Assembly: GCA_028023455.1 (NCBI GenBank)
Contig: JAQFVV010006245.1
Location: 5,639,276-5,703,275 of the forward strand
Direction: 5' to 3'
Source of the DNA: Epiperipatus broadwayi
Lineage: Eukaryota; Onychophora; Udeonychophora; Euonychophora; Peripatidae
DNA: 64,000 bases
Both the position numbers and the translations under genes were made by a program. A model generated the notes under the pieces. The model was not told where the DNA came from. It was given only the letters and a program-made list of their open reading frames with translations, and searched no databases. Shown one piece after another: positions 22,871 to 34,447 of this stretch (positions within the stretch are counted from its first letter, which is position 1; every line of letters starts with the position of its first letter).

Positions 22871-23789
22871 AAAAGAAAAATCTGCTTTCAACTGTAAATT
22901 TTTTGTTATGCTTGCATTTATTTGTATAATACTCATAAATATACCAACATGACAATTTAGTTAAAATATCGGAGAAACAGAAAGTTGAGAAAAATAAATA
23001 TATGACAAGATAATTTTATAAACAAAAAATGTTATCCAATGAAAAAATAATGACCAATCCTATATTCCAAAAACTAAAAATATAGTAAAAAATGGAATAA
23101 ATAATATAAATATTTAATATGGATAATCTATGTTTGCATAGTATTAACAATTGCATTTGTGTTTGATTATAATAAAGAAATTATTATTGCTGTTTTATTA
23201 ATTCCAATTTAAATATTTATTGAATAAATTAGGTGATTGTATTCAGCATAAACCCATGAATATTGAGATTTGATGAGAAATATAATATTCAGTGTAAAGT
23301 TTGCTCAGACAGAATGGTTGGAAAATGAAGGAGGATGATGGTAATAATTAAGAGATATCAAATTTGAAATGAAAATACTAATGTAAGTTGATTATGTGTC
23401 CAAAAATTTTCATTATTTGATGATACCAATTAAATAATTACATTGCATAATTTGCATGATGGTATCCAATGTCAGGTAAATTATTTATTAAATTGGGATT
23501 TAATTGGGCATAATATAAAACAGTCTATATTTGAATCATCAGAAATAAAAAGAGATACAGTAAATTCTAGACTAGAATATTTTGATAATTTATTACTAAA
23601 TATAAAATTTCTCATAGGAGTTGATTATTGTCAGAAGGAAGGAATATTTCCACATTCTTAGAAAGGGTAAAATAATTGTTACAATATTCTTTACATTTAT
23701 TAATGTAAGAGTATTGTTTAGTCATAGTTCTTGGAAGTTTATTTTGCTTCCATTTAATTTACATATACAATAAGTTTTCATATTTGATA
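22871..23789. other. AT-rich intron sequence
   Basis: A 72-residue plus-strand frame at 23443-23661 has no recognisable motif and is probably chance. Nothing else was seen. Confidence 0.35.
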
Positions 23790-25290
23790 TAGACTTTCAA
23801 ACTCCCAACAGCCATTCACATGACTACATACATGTGATGAAGATAAACAATCTCCAATATATGTATTTCATGCTGAACCAGCTCTCAGTAGTTGATCTAG
23901 ATCACCATCTCCCACACATATATAAAATCAATGCCCAGTTTACATTAAGATAGCAAATATCCAAACCCTAATGGACACATTTCAATCCTCTCCACCTCTT
24001 CAGTCATCCACATCATTGTAAACCCGATGGTGGAACACTCAAAGCCCTTGTTGATCCCAATATTATTGTCATACCCATGTTGACTTTAAGTCACTTTGAC
24101 CCCTCATATATAGTATCTTAATACATCCATTTAAATATAGGTACAGAAGAGGGATAGGCAGAATACAGACTGAATATGTAATATTTAAATATGTGTATAT
24201 TGTCTGCACTAAAATTAATGTAATTAAAAGGAACTTGAACTCAGATTTTAAACTCCCTACAGCTATCCATTCCAGCTTATACATCTGATACACATGACCA
24301 CACACATATGAAAAAGATAAATGATCTATATATTTCATGCTGAACCACCACTCATCAGTTGGTCCAGATCACCATCTCCTACACATATATGCAATGAATG
24401 CTTAGATTATATTAAGATAATAAATCTTCAAACTCTAATGGATAAGCTTAAATTCTCTCTACTCTCCAACTCTTCAGCCATCCATATTATTGAAAATCCT
24501 AAGATGGAACACTGAAGAGTGGAGAGAATTGAACCTTGTCCATTAAGGTTTGAAGATTTTCTATCTTAATATAAACTGAGCACTGATTGTATATATGTGT
24601 GGGAGATGGTGATCTGGACCCACTGATGAGTGCTGGTTCAGCATGAAATACATATATTGGAGATCATTTATTTTTTTCACACATATGAGGTCACATGTAT
24701 CAGTTACATAATGGATGACTGTAGAAAGTTTAAAAGTCTGAATTCAAATCCCTTCTAGTTACAGTAAGTTTAGTGCAATCAATATACACATATTTAAATA
24801 TTACATATTCAGCCTGTATTCTGCCCATCCCTCTTTCGTATATTTGAATAGATGTATCAAGGTACTATATGTGAAGGGTCAGAGTGACTTAAAGTCAACA
24901 TGGATATGACAATAATATTGGCATCAGCAAAGGCTTTGAGTGTTCTATTCTTAGATTTTCAATGATATGGATATCTGAAGAGTTGGAGAGGATTGAAGCT
25001 TGTTCATTATGGTTTTAAAATGTGCTATTTTAATATAAATTGAGTACTTATTGGGTGTATATATATATATGAGTACTTATTGGGTGTATATATATATAGG
25101 TGATGATGATCTGGACCAATTGATCAATGCTGGTTCAGCATGAAATTCATATATTGGAGATCATTGACATTTTTCACATGTATGTGGGCATGCATATCAG
25201 TTACATAAGATTGAGTGCATAGCTGTAGGGAGCTTTAAAGTCTGAGTTCAAGTCCCTTTAATTACATTAAGTTTAGTGGGGATTATACAT
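23790..25290. mobile_element. Family C SINE-like array, inverted and tandem
   Basis: Two copies in the minus sense (23790-24235, 24235-24515) face one long copy and a partial copy in the plus sense (24515-25025, 25080-25290). In the plus sense the unit reads GATCTGGACCAACTGATGAG, GCTGGTTCAGCATGAAAT, TTTATCTTTTTCACATGT, and ends with GAGTTCAAATCCC. The last motif fits a Pol III B box (GWTCRANNC), and TAGCTGAAGGG about 26 bases upstream in cleaner copies (e.g. 50985) is A-box-like, so a tRNA-derived SINE is likely. A duplicated TATTGGGTGTATATATAT sits at 25040-25098. Confidence 0.7.
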
Positions 25291-25893
25291 ATATAGATAT
25301 GTGTTATAAAACAAACATATATACTAACATTACATATTTATAATTTAAAAATAAATGATTAAATTATTAATAAAAATGAATATAGAAAAAAATGTAATAT
25401 GTTTTACAGTAATTTTCTTTTATTTTAAAACACAATTTTGTAAAAATAAAAAAAAGATTATATTTAAAAAAAAAAAAGAATGGGGAAGGGAAAGATTTAA
25501 AAACATTCCTTTATAAAGAAAACTCTTCTTGTTTATAAATTTAAAAAATAAGTTAAAAGAACAAGGATGTAAAAATAAATGTTAGTGAAAACTTTCGAAA
25601 ATGTAATTAGTTTAAAAGAGTACTGATTGAATTAATTCAAAGAAAAACATGTAAACTATTTCATAAAAGCATAGTAGATTAATCTAAGAAAAAGATTAGA
25701 TAATGTGGAATGAAAAAATCAATTAGAGTAATGAAATGTACAAATTAATTAAGAATAAAAAAAGATTTGAGTTGCGATCAAAATTAAAAATAATGATAAG
25801 AAATTAAAACAATGAGAGAAAAAAAGTCTATAAAATAACTATGGCCTATTGTTATTTAGTCTGGTCTTCAATCTGTAATTCAGTTTGGTTTTA
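25291..25893. other. AT-rich intron sequence
   Basis: No feature recognised. A-rich runs only. Confidence 0.4.
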
Positions 25894-26188
25894 TTATTTT
25901 TCAGTTTGACAGAATGCAGACTCAGAATTTTTCATTGAGAATCCAAATAACCAGAGACCCAGATATTCGAAAAGTGTAAGCACAGTAGTAAGCCAACCAA
26001 TTACTGCTGAGGTCAACATCAATGTAAAAACCATAGAACTAGTAACATGCATTGCTAGAAGAAGTATTTGAGTGGGCTTCAGGTCCCTAGGGTCCTCTGC
26101 TAAAGTTAACTTTTTTCCTGGAACCAACACCCAGAACCAATGCTAAAATCATAAAATAGATGCTACCACTACTCTTTCCCTCTTCCAT
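25894..26188 (-). CDS. Unidentified small hydrophobic protein ORF (possible retrocopy)
   Basis: A 78-residue minus-strand frame (25894-26130) contains a polar start (GKKLTLAEDPRDLKPTQ) and two hydrophobic segments (ILLLAMHVTSSMVFTLMLTS and IGWLTTVLTLFEYLGLWLFG), ending with a polar tail. An overlapping frame with an ATG at 26188 codes MEEGKSSGSIYFMILALVLG. A single indel near 26130 would join the two into a roughly 95-residue membrane protein with three helices. Base composition is less AT-rich than the surroundings, which suggests former coding use. I do not recognise the family, and no splice sites were evident. It could also be part of an unknown transposon. Confidence 0.35.
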
Positions 26189-26190
26189 TG

Positions 26191-26970
26191 TTGAATTGCA
26201 GAATAGAAAGCCCTGGAACCGTTGACAGAGATCAAAAAGCCAACTGGTTGGAAATTGACAATCATGAAAATGTGGGTAAATATATTTTGAACACTGTCTA
26301 TAGACACTTTATTTTAAATTAAATGAATTTTAATTAATGAAGGACTACTATAAAATTTAACCTGAGTAATTACTTATATATTTTTATATGTAAATTTCAA
26401 TATTATTATGTTATAAATGCTTAATTATTATTCAGTTTATTCTCTCTCTCTCTCTTGCTACTGCATCACCAGTAATTTAAGTGTAGTTATTTTTTATGTG
26501 TTAAATGAATGTGCTGGACCTTGATTTAGGAGTATGGGCTAGCCTGAGATATGTCAACTGCTCGATTGTACCTGTCATCTGAAGCATGCTGACTATATAA
26601 CATATGGTTGGCTAGTATCTGAGTTTGATCCTCAAAACAAATAAAATGCTTTGGATAGCAGGGGTTTGATTCTAGCAGGTAAGATGGGCCACGGTCAGCA
26701 AATGTGGATGTGTTATGCTTTGTATAGCCCAATCTGGCCATGGGTATCATTGATGGCTATGCTGTCAATGGTATTCTCCCCTCTGCTTGAAGAGCCGGCC
26801 CATTCTCATAATATTAAAAAATTATAAAAAGTATTCAAACCTAAGAATATGGCTATTATTCAGGGGGGAGGGGACTGGTTCAATATATATATATATATTG
26901 TGAAAATAGATCTATAAAATTTTTATAATGTACTGGTTTATATTTTTTAATATACAGATATATATATATA
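26191..26970. other. Intron sequence with a TC microsatellite and a higher-complexity stretch
   Basis: A (TC)n run lies at about 26441-26455. The stretch 26510-26800 has mixed composition and may be another old repeat (contains GGTTGGCTAGTATCTGAGTT), but no class was recognised. Confidence 0.4.
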
Positions 26971-27848
26971 CCTGGGTCTCATTTTATGCAGTAGATAGAT
27001 TTCTCAGAAAATACGCACAAAAGAAATCGCACAAAAATAAATGTAACTTACTTGAAAAATGGGGGATAGGTGCTGTAATTTTCAGAAATCCGCATAAAAG
27101 CAAAGCAACAAGGAAAAATTACTTTAAAATTCGCATTAAAAAAACAAGGAAATAAAGTATGACTAATAAAAAATTTCAAATATTTGAAAAAAATTAATAC
27201 AAGACAAACTTTTTTTACTTTTTTTATTAACTACAGTATTTAATTTTACATTTTTTCATAGATATTTTAATCATTATCGCTATTTGACAATTTGTGTTTG
27301 TTTGTGAACTGGTAAGACATCAGATTCGTGATGTGATGTACAACTAGCGCCATTTTCAGTCTTGTGCTGTTTCTATATTAAAAAAATGAGATCACAATCA
27401 AAACAAAAGATTATCATTAGAAAGATTATTTTCAGTTTATAAAATCAATAAAATCTTTGTTATTATTTATTTTAAAAATCTAAAAAAATATTTGTTTCTG
27501 TTATATCTAACAAAATACATTTTAAAAGTTTAAAATTTTGAATATTTATTGCAATATTTTTATACATACGTATAAATCTATTATTATTATTTACTCATTA
27601 GTATAAGTAGGTTATTTACATAGAAGCTAAGATTCTAAATACAACTTCAGGCCATATTCACGTTAGCTGCTAAAATAACTTTATATTTTTGAAAGAAAAA
27701 AAAGTATTTCAAGTCAAAATAAGTTATTAATAATTTAAATTTCTTGATATCTAATAAATATAATGAAGTATGAAAGATATTAAGAAGAAACATGAATTGC
27801 ATAACTTCAAAATCACATTAAAATAATCTGCATAAAATGAGACCCAGG
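26971..27848. mobile_element. Non-autonomous DNA transposon with 21-bp perfect terminal inverted repeats
   Basis: The left end CCTGGGTCTCATTTTATGCA is exactly inverted at the right end (27828-27848). Both ends are buried in (TA)n tracts, consistent with a TA target duplication of the Tc1/mariner type, although the ends themselves are not a known mariner sequence. The 878-bp interior has no transposase frame. Confidence 0.85.
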
Positions 27849-28953
27849 TATATATATATATATATTATCCAAATAACATGTATATACATGCAAAATATGA
27901 GTTAAAGCCATAATAAAAGTGATATACAAACTATTTAAAATAATAGAAATGTATTAATGAAAAAAAAAATTAGTAATTTGAAAAAATTCCAATATATCAT
28001 ATTTTATTTTCTATAATTTGATTAACATTATTTCACCTATTAAATTTATTATCAATTAATAAGTGTAAATAATAGAACCTATCTACTTACAACCTTTAAA
28101 ATCTAAATATTTAAAAATGTATTAGTTTCTTGTTCTTCTTGAGTTAGTATATACCTAATAATCATACTGTTAATCCAAAAAGAAATGGGATCAAATGTCT
28201 TTCTATAACTTAGGTATTACAGTAATCGTGTTAATCTGGAGTCACTCAGTAAAGTCATCTATGTTTAAAAGGCATCTAAGAGATATAAGTGACATACCGA
28301 TTGCAAGCATTCACCTTATTTATAGTATTGATTTTTCTGTTACAAAATATATAGAGAGAATATATCTATTTATCAATCATGCATTTCTAATTTAAATATT
28401 TAAAGTTTCCACATGGGAAAAGAATTAATGTTAGTTTTTAGGATCACCCGATAAGATTCTTGTTAATGAACGAAATACTGCATAGTGATAAAATGGTTTT
28501 GTTTTCCCTATGCATTGACACGGATGACTAGTTACTTATCTTTTATATGTCTATTAGATTTAATTCAATCAACTTTTGTTACATATATTTAAGCATGATT
28601 TAATATATGGATCATTAGTGTTTCTTCATTTACATGCTTGTTTTTGGTTTGATTAACCAACTTTATTAAATATATTTAAGAATGATTTGATTTATGACTT
28701 TCAATATATTATTTATATCTAAGTGTATAAGAAAAAAATTATTAAAAAATGATTTAAAAAAACAAAGCAGAAAGTAAAACAAATATAAGATAATAAAAGT
28801 TATATTTATAAAAATGCACAAAAAGGGGGTAAAAGAAAGAAAAAGAATTAAAAGAAGATAAAAAGTATATATAAATTGATAAGAGAAATAAAACACAAGA
28901 GTACTAGTTTTCATATTATGTAAAGCTTATATTTATAATATATTGTAACTTAC
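27849..28953. other. AT-rich intron sequence
   Basis: No gene or clear repeat. The 66- and 82-residue open frames here are low-complexity chance frames. Confidence 0.4.
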
Positions 28954-29149
28954 CTGTTCAGTAATTAATAATAATATTCTTTCAAAAAATTCATTTCCTT
29001 TCAGACCACTTATTGCGACATACAAAAACAAACCACTTAATACTGCACTTGGAATGTAAGCAAGAGGGTATGGGATAAGAAGTATAGATAAACCAATCAT
29101 AATATGAGAAAATATTGCAGTCAGTCTTGTTTCACGAATGTAGACTATG
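28954..29149 (-). CDS. slc4a11-like: SLC4A11-like transporter exon
   Basis: The exon begins after (TA)n-TAG with CATAGTCTAC and ends GAACAG before GTAAGT. Using the split codon from the 40882-41055 exon it reads S-IVYIRETRLTAIF, then helices IMIGLSILLIPYPLAYIP and LSGLFLYVAISGLKGNEF, then ERILLLITEQ. The ETR motif, the (L/I)P..L.YIP..VL.G(L/I)FLY block and the N-E-F/ERILLL segment are hallmarks of SLC4 transmembrane domains. Length 196 bases: one base completes a codon, and the exon ends in phase 0. The acceptor lacks a normal polypyrimidine tract close by; a T-rich run lies about 35 bases upstream. Confidence 0.93.
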
Positions 29150-31008
29150 CTATATATATATAAAATGAAAACAACATCAAAAAAAAATTTTTTTTTCAAA
29201 TTTAAATAGTGTAATATCAAGATTAGTATTTCAAACAAACATTTCCAAAACTACAAATATATAAGTGATGTGAACAAATATTGCATGTACATATAAAATC
29301 CTTTGTGGTGCAAAAGTTATTGCATTTGCCTTGCCCATGATTTGAGATTTGAATTATGAGGAACTAAAACTTAGAAATTGTTTTATTTTCCAGACATGTT
29401 TAGGGTTTTTCTCTCAGATAGGTAATTCATATCCAAACGTACTAATTATTTATTACTTGCTAATAAATAAATATTTTATTTCAAAAGAACAATTTAATAA
29501 AGAGAGGATAATAATAAAATGGCAAGAAAACAAAATAAGTGTTATACCATTTTGTAATTTTTCTTTAAGATAATTAATTAATTCATATAGTTTTTTTTAT
29601 AAATAGGTAAATATTTGTTAAAATATTGAAAGAAAATATAACTTTTATTTTAATTATAGATAGAAAACCTGGTTATGAGAAGAATGGATATATATATATG
29701 ATCATATACAAATCCACATATTTGCTTTATTAGCAAAAGTATATATTAGACGTATTAGTGATCAATATTAGTAATTAAAAAAAATAAAAAAGTAATTTTT
29801 TTGAATTACTATTTTAAAAAATACGCATGCATAAAATTTTATTTATATTAAACGAATCATACGATGCAATATAAAATATCTTTATATAAAAGCAATAATT
29901 GTATATATATATAATAACAATAATAATGCATAAAAACTGTTTTCGGCAAATATTGATTTTTGCACTTTTCAATGTGTTGGAACTATTTTACAATTTCAAT
30001 CTATATCGCATATATAGCGGCATCTATCGTTTTTATATAAAATTAATTAAAACCTTTGTAACAATAACACAATATGTACAAAGAAGAGAAAAAAATCCTG
30101 TATAAATGTATACTTCCATGTGTAGGAACTACTTTACAATTTCAATCTACATTACATATATAATGATATCTCTTTTACAGAGGATTAATTAGAACCTATT
30201 ATAACAATAATACAATATATACAAGGAAGAAGGGGAAAAGAAACCTGTATAAATATATACTAAATATTTTTCCATTCATTTATCATTAGCCAATAATTAG
30301 TTAAATTAATTGTTTTATACATATTTCAACAATTATGTTTGTTGTAATTAATGTAGTTGGTTTCATATATTTTTATTAACAATAATCAGTTTTCTTGAAT
30401 AAAATGCTGTGTGATAAGCAGTAATGGATGAAAACTGGGAAAAAATTCTACATTTTTTTAGAATGTTATGTAAGGAATATTAAAAATAAAATAATGCAGA
30501 CTTTTATAATGAAAAATAACTGAAAAGTTTTGTATTTAGGATTGATAACAAAACAAATATATATATTTTTTAAAAAATTTATGAACAAAAGTGGCAAAGG
30601 GAGGAAGATTTATTTTCTCTTATCAGTTAGATCTTCAAGGAATTGGAAGAATTGATTAGCTTAAAATTAGTCTCTTTCTCTCACCTCATGATTTATTTGC
30701 TAATCATTCTATTTTGGAAATATGAATAAAATATTATGGAGTCACCAATCCAAGTAATATGTACTTCAATCGCATGAAAAGAAAAACAATGTCATTATAT
30801 CAATCTTTAGAAAAATGGACTAAAGATTTCTTAATGCCACACTTTATAAAAGAATAGAGCCACACAAACAGTAATATTATTTTCTTTATTTCAAAATATT
30901 ATTAATGGAAAGACTAAACTTACTATAGTTCTGAGAATAGCATTTCATTTTTTTAAATGACTAATTAAAAAAAAATCAATTCTAAGAATAACAATCCATT
31001 TTAAAACA
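29150..31008. other. AT-rich intron sequence with one tandem duplication
   Basis: At 29974-30262 a 146-bp unit is tandemly duplicated (TTTTACAATTTCAATCTA and CCTGTATAAAT recur at this spacing). Otherwise nothing recognised. Confidence 0.6.
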
Positions 31009-31312
31009 GGCAAAACTCACTATAGTCTTGCCACACACAGCAAGCTAGAGTAATCAATAAATGTCAGAAGGCTTATGCATAAAATCCCCATTCTAGTGCC
31101 TACTCATCCAATATCCCCAGACTAGTTTCTGGCTTGTGGCCTTCGTCAGTGAGGAGTCTTGGATCTGAGAGCACTGCAAGCCAGAAACTAGTCTGGGGAT
31201 ATTGGATGAGTAGGCACTAGAATGGGGATTTTATGCACAAGCTTTCTGGCATCCATTGATTACTCTAGCTTGCTGTGTGTGGCAATACGTATAGTGAGTT
31301 TTGCCTGTTTTA
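31009..31312. mobile_element. Family B short foldback
   Basis: A truncated family B unit (from CAAAACTCACTATAG to GAGAGCACTGCAA) is followed directly at about 31180 by its own inverted sequence, starting GCCAGAAACTAGTCTGGGG and ending AGTGAGTTTTG. The result is a compact hairpin that lacks the second half of the unit. Confidence 0.85.
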
Positions 31313-32689
31313 AAACAATTATACAAAAGCATAAGAAGTGGTGGTCATGTGATGTTTAATAACAATCCATATTAATTAATTATATATATACACATTTGCT
31401 AATATGTGCAAACTTCCAAAAGCAATAATCAAGTGTAAACAAACCCATTTAGTAGCGTTATATTTATATATAATCTTTGAAATAAATATAAATAAATGTA
31501 AGAAGAAAATATATGCCTATAAATATGAATTTTTGAAATATATATCTCAAAGTATAATAATTAGCATAAATATATAAAAATTGAGTATTTATTTGTCATT
31601 GCTTTATAATTTATATATTTAGGATTGTTAAAGAAAGTATATATAAGGTCATATTAAATTTTATGTTAGAGGAGCAAAACCTCGCATTTTATATGTAAGT
31701 TAAACAAATGTATTATGTATATGCTATGTAAGATTAGAGAAACAAATATTTTATTTATACAATAATCTTATGTATTAGCCACAATAATGTTGATAAATAT
31801 AATAGTATATATATTTTTATGTCAAGTGGAAGATAAATATAAAGAAAATATTTAATTAAAAACAATATGAGAAATATATATGTATTATAGATATTATAAA
31901 GATGTTTTCCACTTTTAAAAAATAAAGGGCAAATATTTTATATATTATTTGAGGATACATTCATCCTGTGCAATTTATAAAAAATATTATAATTAGTGAT
32001 ATTAATCTGAGGTAGTCATATAAAATTTCTGCCAAGTTTATAAGTGAAATATTTAATAAAGCAACTTAGGTTATACATGATAAGCAATCAAACATGATGA
32101 GTAGTCAACATGATGTGTGGTATCTTTTACAAATGTTATCAGTTATATTGTCTTATAACAGTTTATGAATTTGAATAGTGGTACATAGATTTATTCACTG
32201 CTTATATAAATCAGTTTTAATATATATATATATGCAACCCGTGAGAATCTTTGTATCAACATATATATATATCAGAATTTAGGTTAAAGATAAGATGGCC
32301 ATTCTTATCTTTATAAAATCTCTATCTTGGGTTTGAGTTTGAGAGCTTTTCTGTATTCAACATAGCATTGTTCAGCTTATATAAATTAGTACAGTGCATA
32401 TGTGAAACGGTGAAAATCCTTTCTTTTTAATTGACTCTAAGTAGAAAATAAAACAATTATAGAAAAATCTAGGAGAGTTTCTTTACAGAAGGTTATTGGA
32501 AAACTTTTATTCTGAAGTGAATTGTTTGAAGGCTAATCTGTCAGTATCAGTGAGTAGCACCATACACAAAGCAAGGAAGTTAGAATAAAACAAGTTAATT
32601 GATATGAATAATTTATTAAAAAAACAAAAATGAAATAAGGCATTTGAATTTAGGATTTTCAGTCTATAATTCATCCTCCACTCCATATC
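31313..32689. other. AT-rich intron sequence
   Basis: Short TA tracts (32219-32232, 32262-32273), no gene recognised. Confidence 0.4.
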
Positions 32690-33060
32690 AAACAACCAAT
32701 ATATATGACACACCAATATATGTATTTCATGCAGAACCAGCATCCATCAGTTGGGCCAGATCATAAACCCCCACACATATATGCAATTAGTGTTCATCTT
32801 ATATTAAGATAGCAATTCCTTAAATTTTAAAGAACAGGCTTCAATCTTCTCACCCTTCTAACAATTCAACTGTTGGTTTTTCAAAGACATGAGAGATTAT
32901 GATCTGGTCCAACTGATGAGTGCTGGTTCTGCACAAAATATATATATTTGAGATCATTTATCTTTTTCACATGTGTGTGGTCATGTATATCAGTTGTTTG
33001 AGGTGAAGGGAAAGATGAATATGGACTGAAAATCCTAAGTTTGAATCCCTCTATTTAATA
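32690..33060. mobile_element. Family C inverted pair
   Basis: A minus-sense partial unit (32700-32880) faces a plus-sense unit (32890-33060), with GATCTGGTCCAACTGATGAG, GCTGGTTCTGCACAAAAT and AGTTTGAATCCC as the B-box-like end. Confidence 0.7.
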
Positions 33061-33449
33061 TAGTAAACATTCAATGTACTAAATGACTAAGTTAATCAAA
33101 GGTGAAATGAGTACATTATGCAATCAGATAATGATTAAAAAAATATAATATATTTGAAAACATGAAAATAAAATAATTTATTTTGAAAACAAATATGAAA
33201 TTATTATATTTAGTGAACCAAGCAAAATTAAATCATATAAGAAAGTAACTGATGACAATAAAGCGTATAAAAAATTGAAATCCAAAAAGATATCTCTCCA
33301 TTTGAATATCATTAAAAAGTAGTCATAAAAAAAAAAAATTTTAAGATCAAAATTTTAAAAGCAAACCTGATAATGTATTTACATATCAAATCAATTCATA
33401 ATCATTAATAAATATTTGAAAACCAGGTATTCTTCACAAACCTGGAGCT
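33061..33449. other. AT-rich intron sequence
   Basis: No feature recognised. Confidence 0.35.
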
Positions 33450-34055
33450 TAATTGTAAGTATAGGGGATTTGAACTCAGATTTTCAAGCACCCTTCATCT
33501 ATCCACACTATCTTATACAACTGATACACATGACCACACAGATGTAGTACACATGACCACACACATGTAGAAAAGATAAATAATCACCAATATACGTATT
33601 TTGTGGTAAACCAGCACTCATCAGTTGGTCCAGATTATCATCTCCCACACATATATATAATCAGTGCTCAGTTTATATAGATAGCAAATCTTCATACTTT
33701 AATGGACAGGCTTCAATCTACTCCAACCTCCAACTTTTCAGTATGGGATTTGGGTTTTCATCATCAGATTTTCAATGATATGGATGGCTGAAAAGTTGGA
33801 GGTTGGAGTAGATTGAAGCCTGTCCATTAAAGTATGAAGATTTGCTATCTATATAAACTGAGTGCTGATTATATATGTGTGTAGGAGATGATAATCTGGA
33901 CCAACTGATGAGTGCTGGTTTATCATGAAATATGTATATTGGTGATTATTTATCTTTTCTACATGTGTGTAATCATGTGTATCAGTTCTATAAAATAGTG
34001 TGGATAGATGGAGAGTGCTTGAAAATCTTTGTTCAAATCCTTTATACTTATAATC
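33450..34055. mobile_element. Family C foldback
   Basis: A minus-sense unit and a plus-sense unit form long arms (TTCATACTTTAATGGACAGG mirrored by CCTGTCCATTAAAGTATGAA), separated by a short unpaired centre near 33750-33775. A TGACCACACA.ATGTAG-type block is tandemly duplicated at 33530-33560. Confidence 0.8.
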
Positions 34056-34389
34056 ATTAATAAACAAATATTTTCAGTAGATATTATCTATAGGAAAATA
34101 ATCAATGGCAAAAAATTTGAAAAGGTGATCCTCTTCATGAAAAACATCATACATAGTGAAGCAGTATATCTTAGCTTAAGATTGTGCTTCATGTTTCTAC
34201 CTACTAACCCGTGTTTAAATCCCTATTTCCCATCCCGATCCTTTTGTCGTGTATATATATTTCATGTATATATTTGAGATGCGTACCTAAATTATAAAAT
34301 TTAATGTTTCAATAACATGTTTTAAAATTATTATTAATTCTTTTTATTAATTATTAGTTCTGTTTTATTAAAGTATTATAGATGCGGCT

Positions 34390-34391
<2 letters not shown>

Positions 34392-34440
<49 letters not shown>
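34392..34440. repeat. (AT)n microsatellite
   Basis: Uninterrupted AT repeat of about 24 units. Confidence 0.95.
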
Positions 34441-34447
<7 letters not shown>

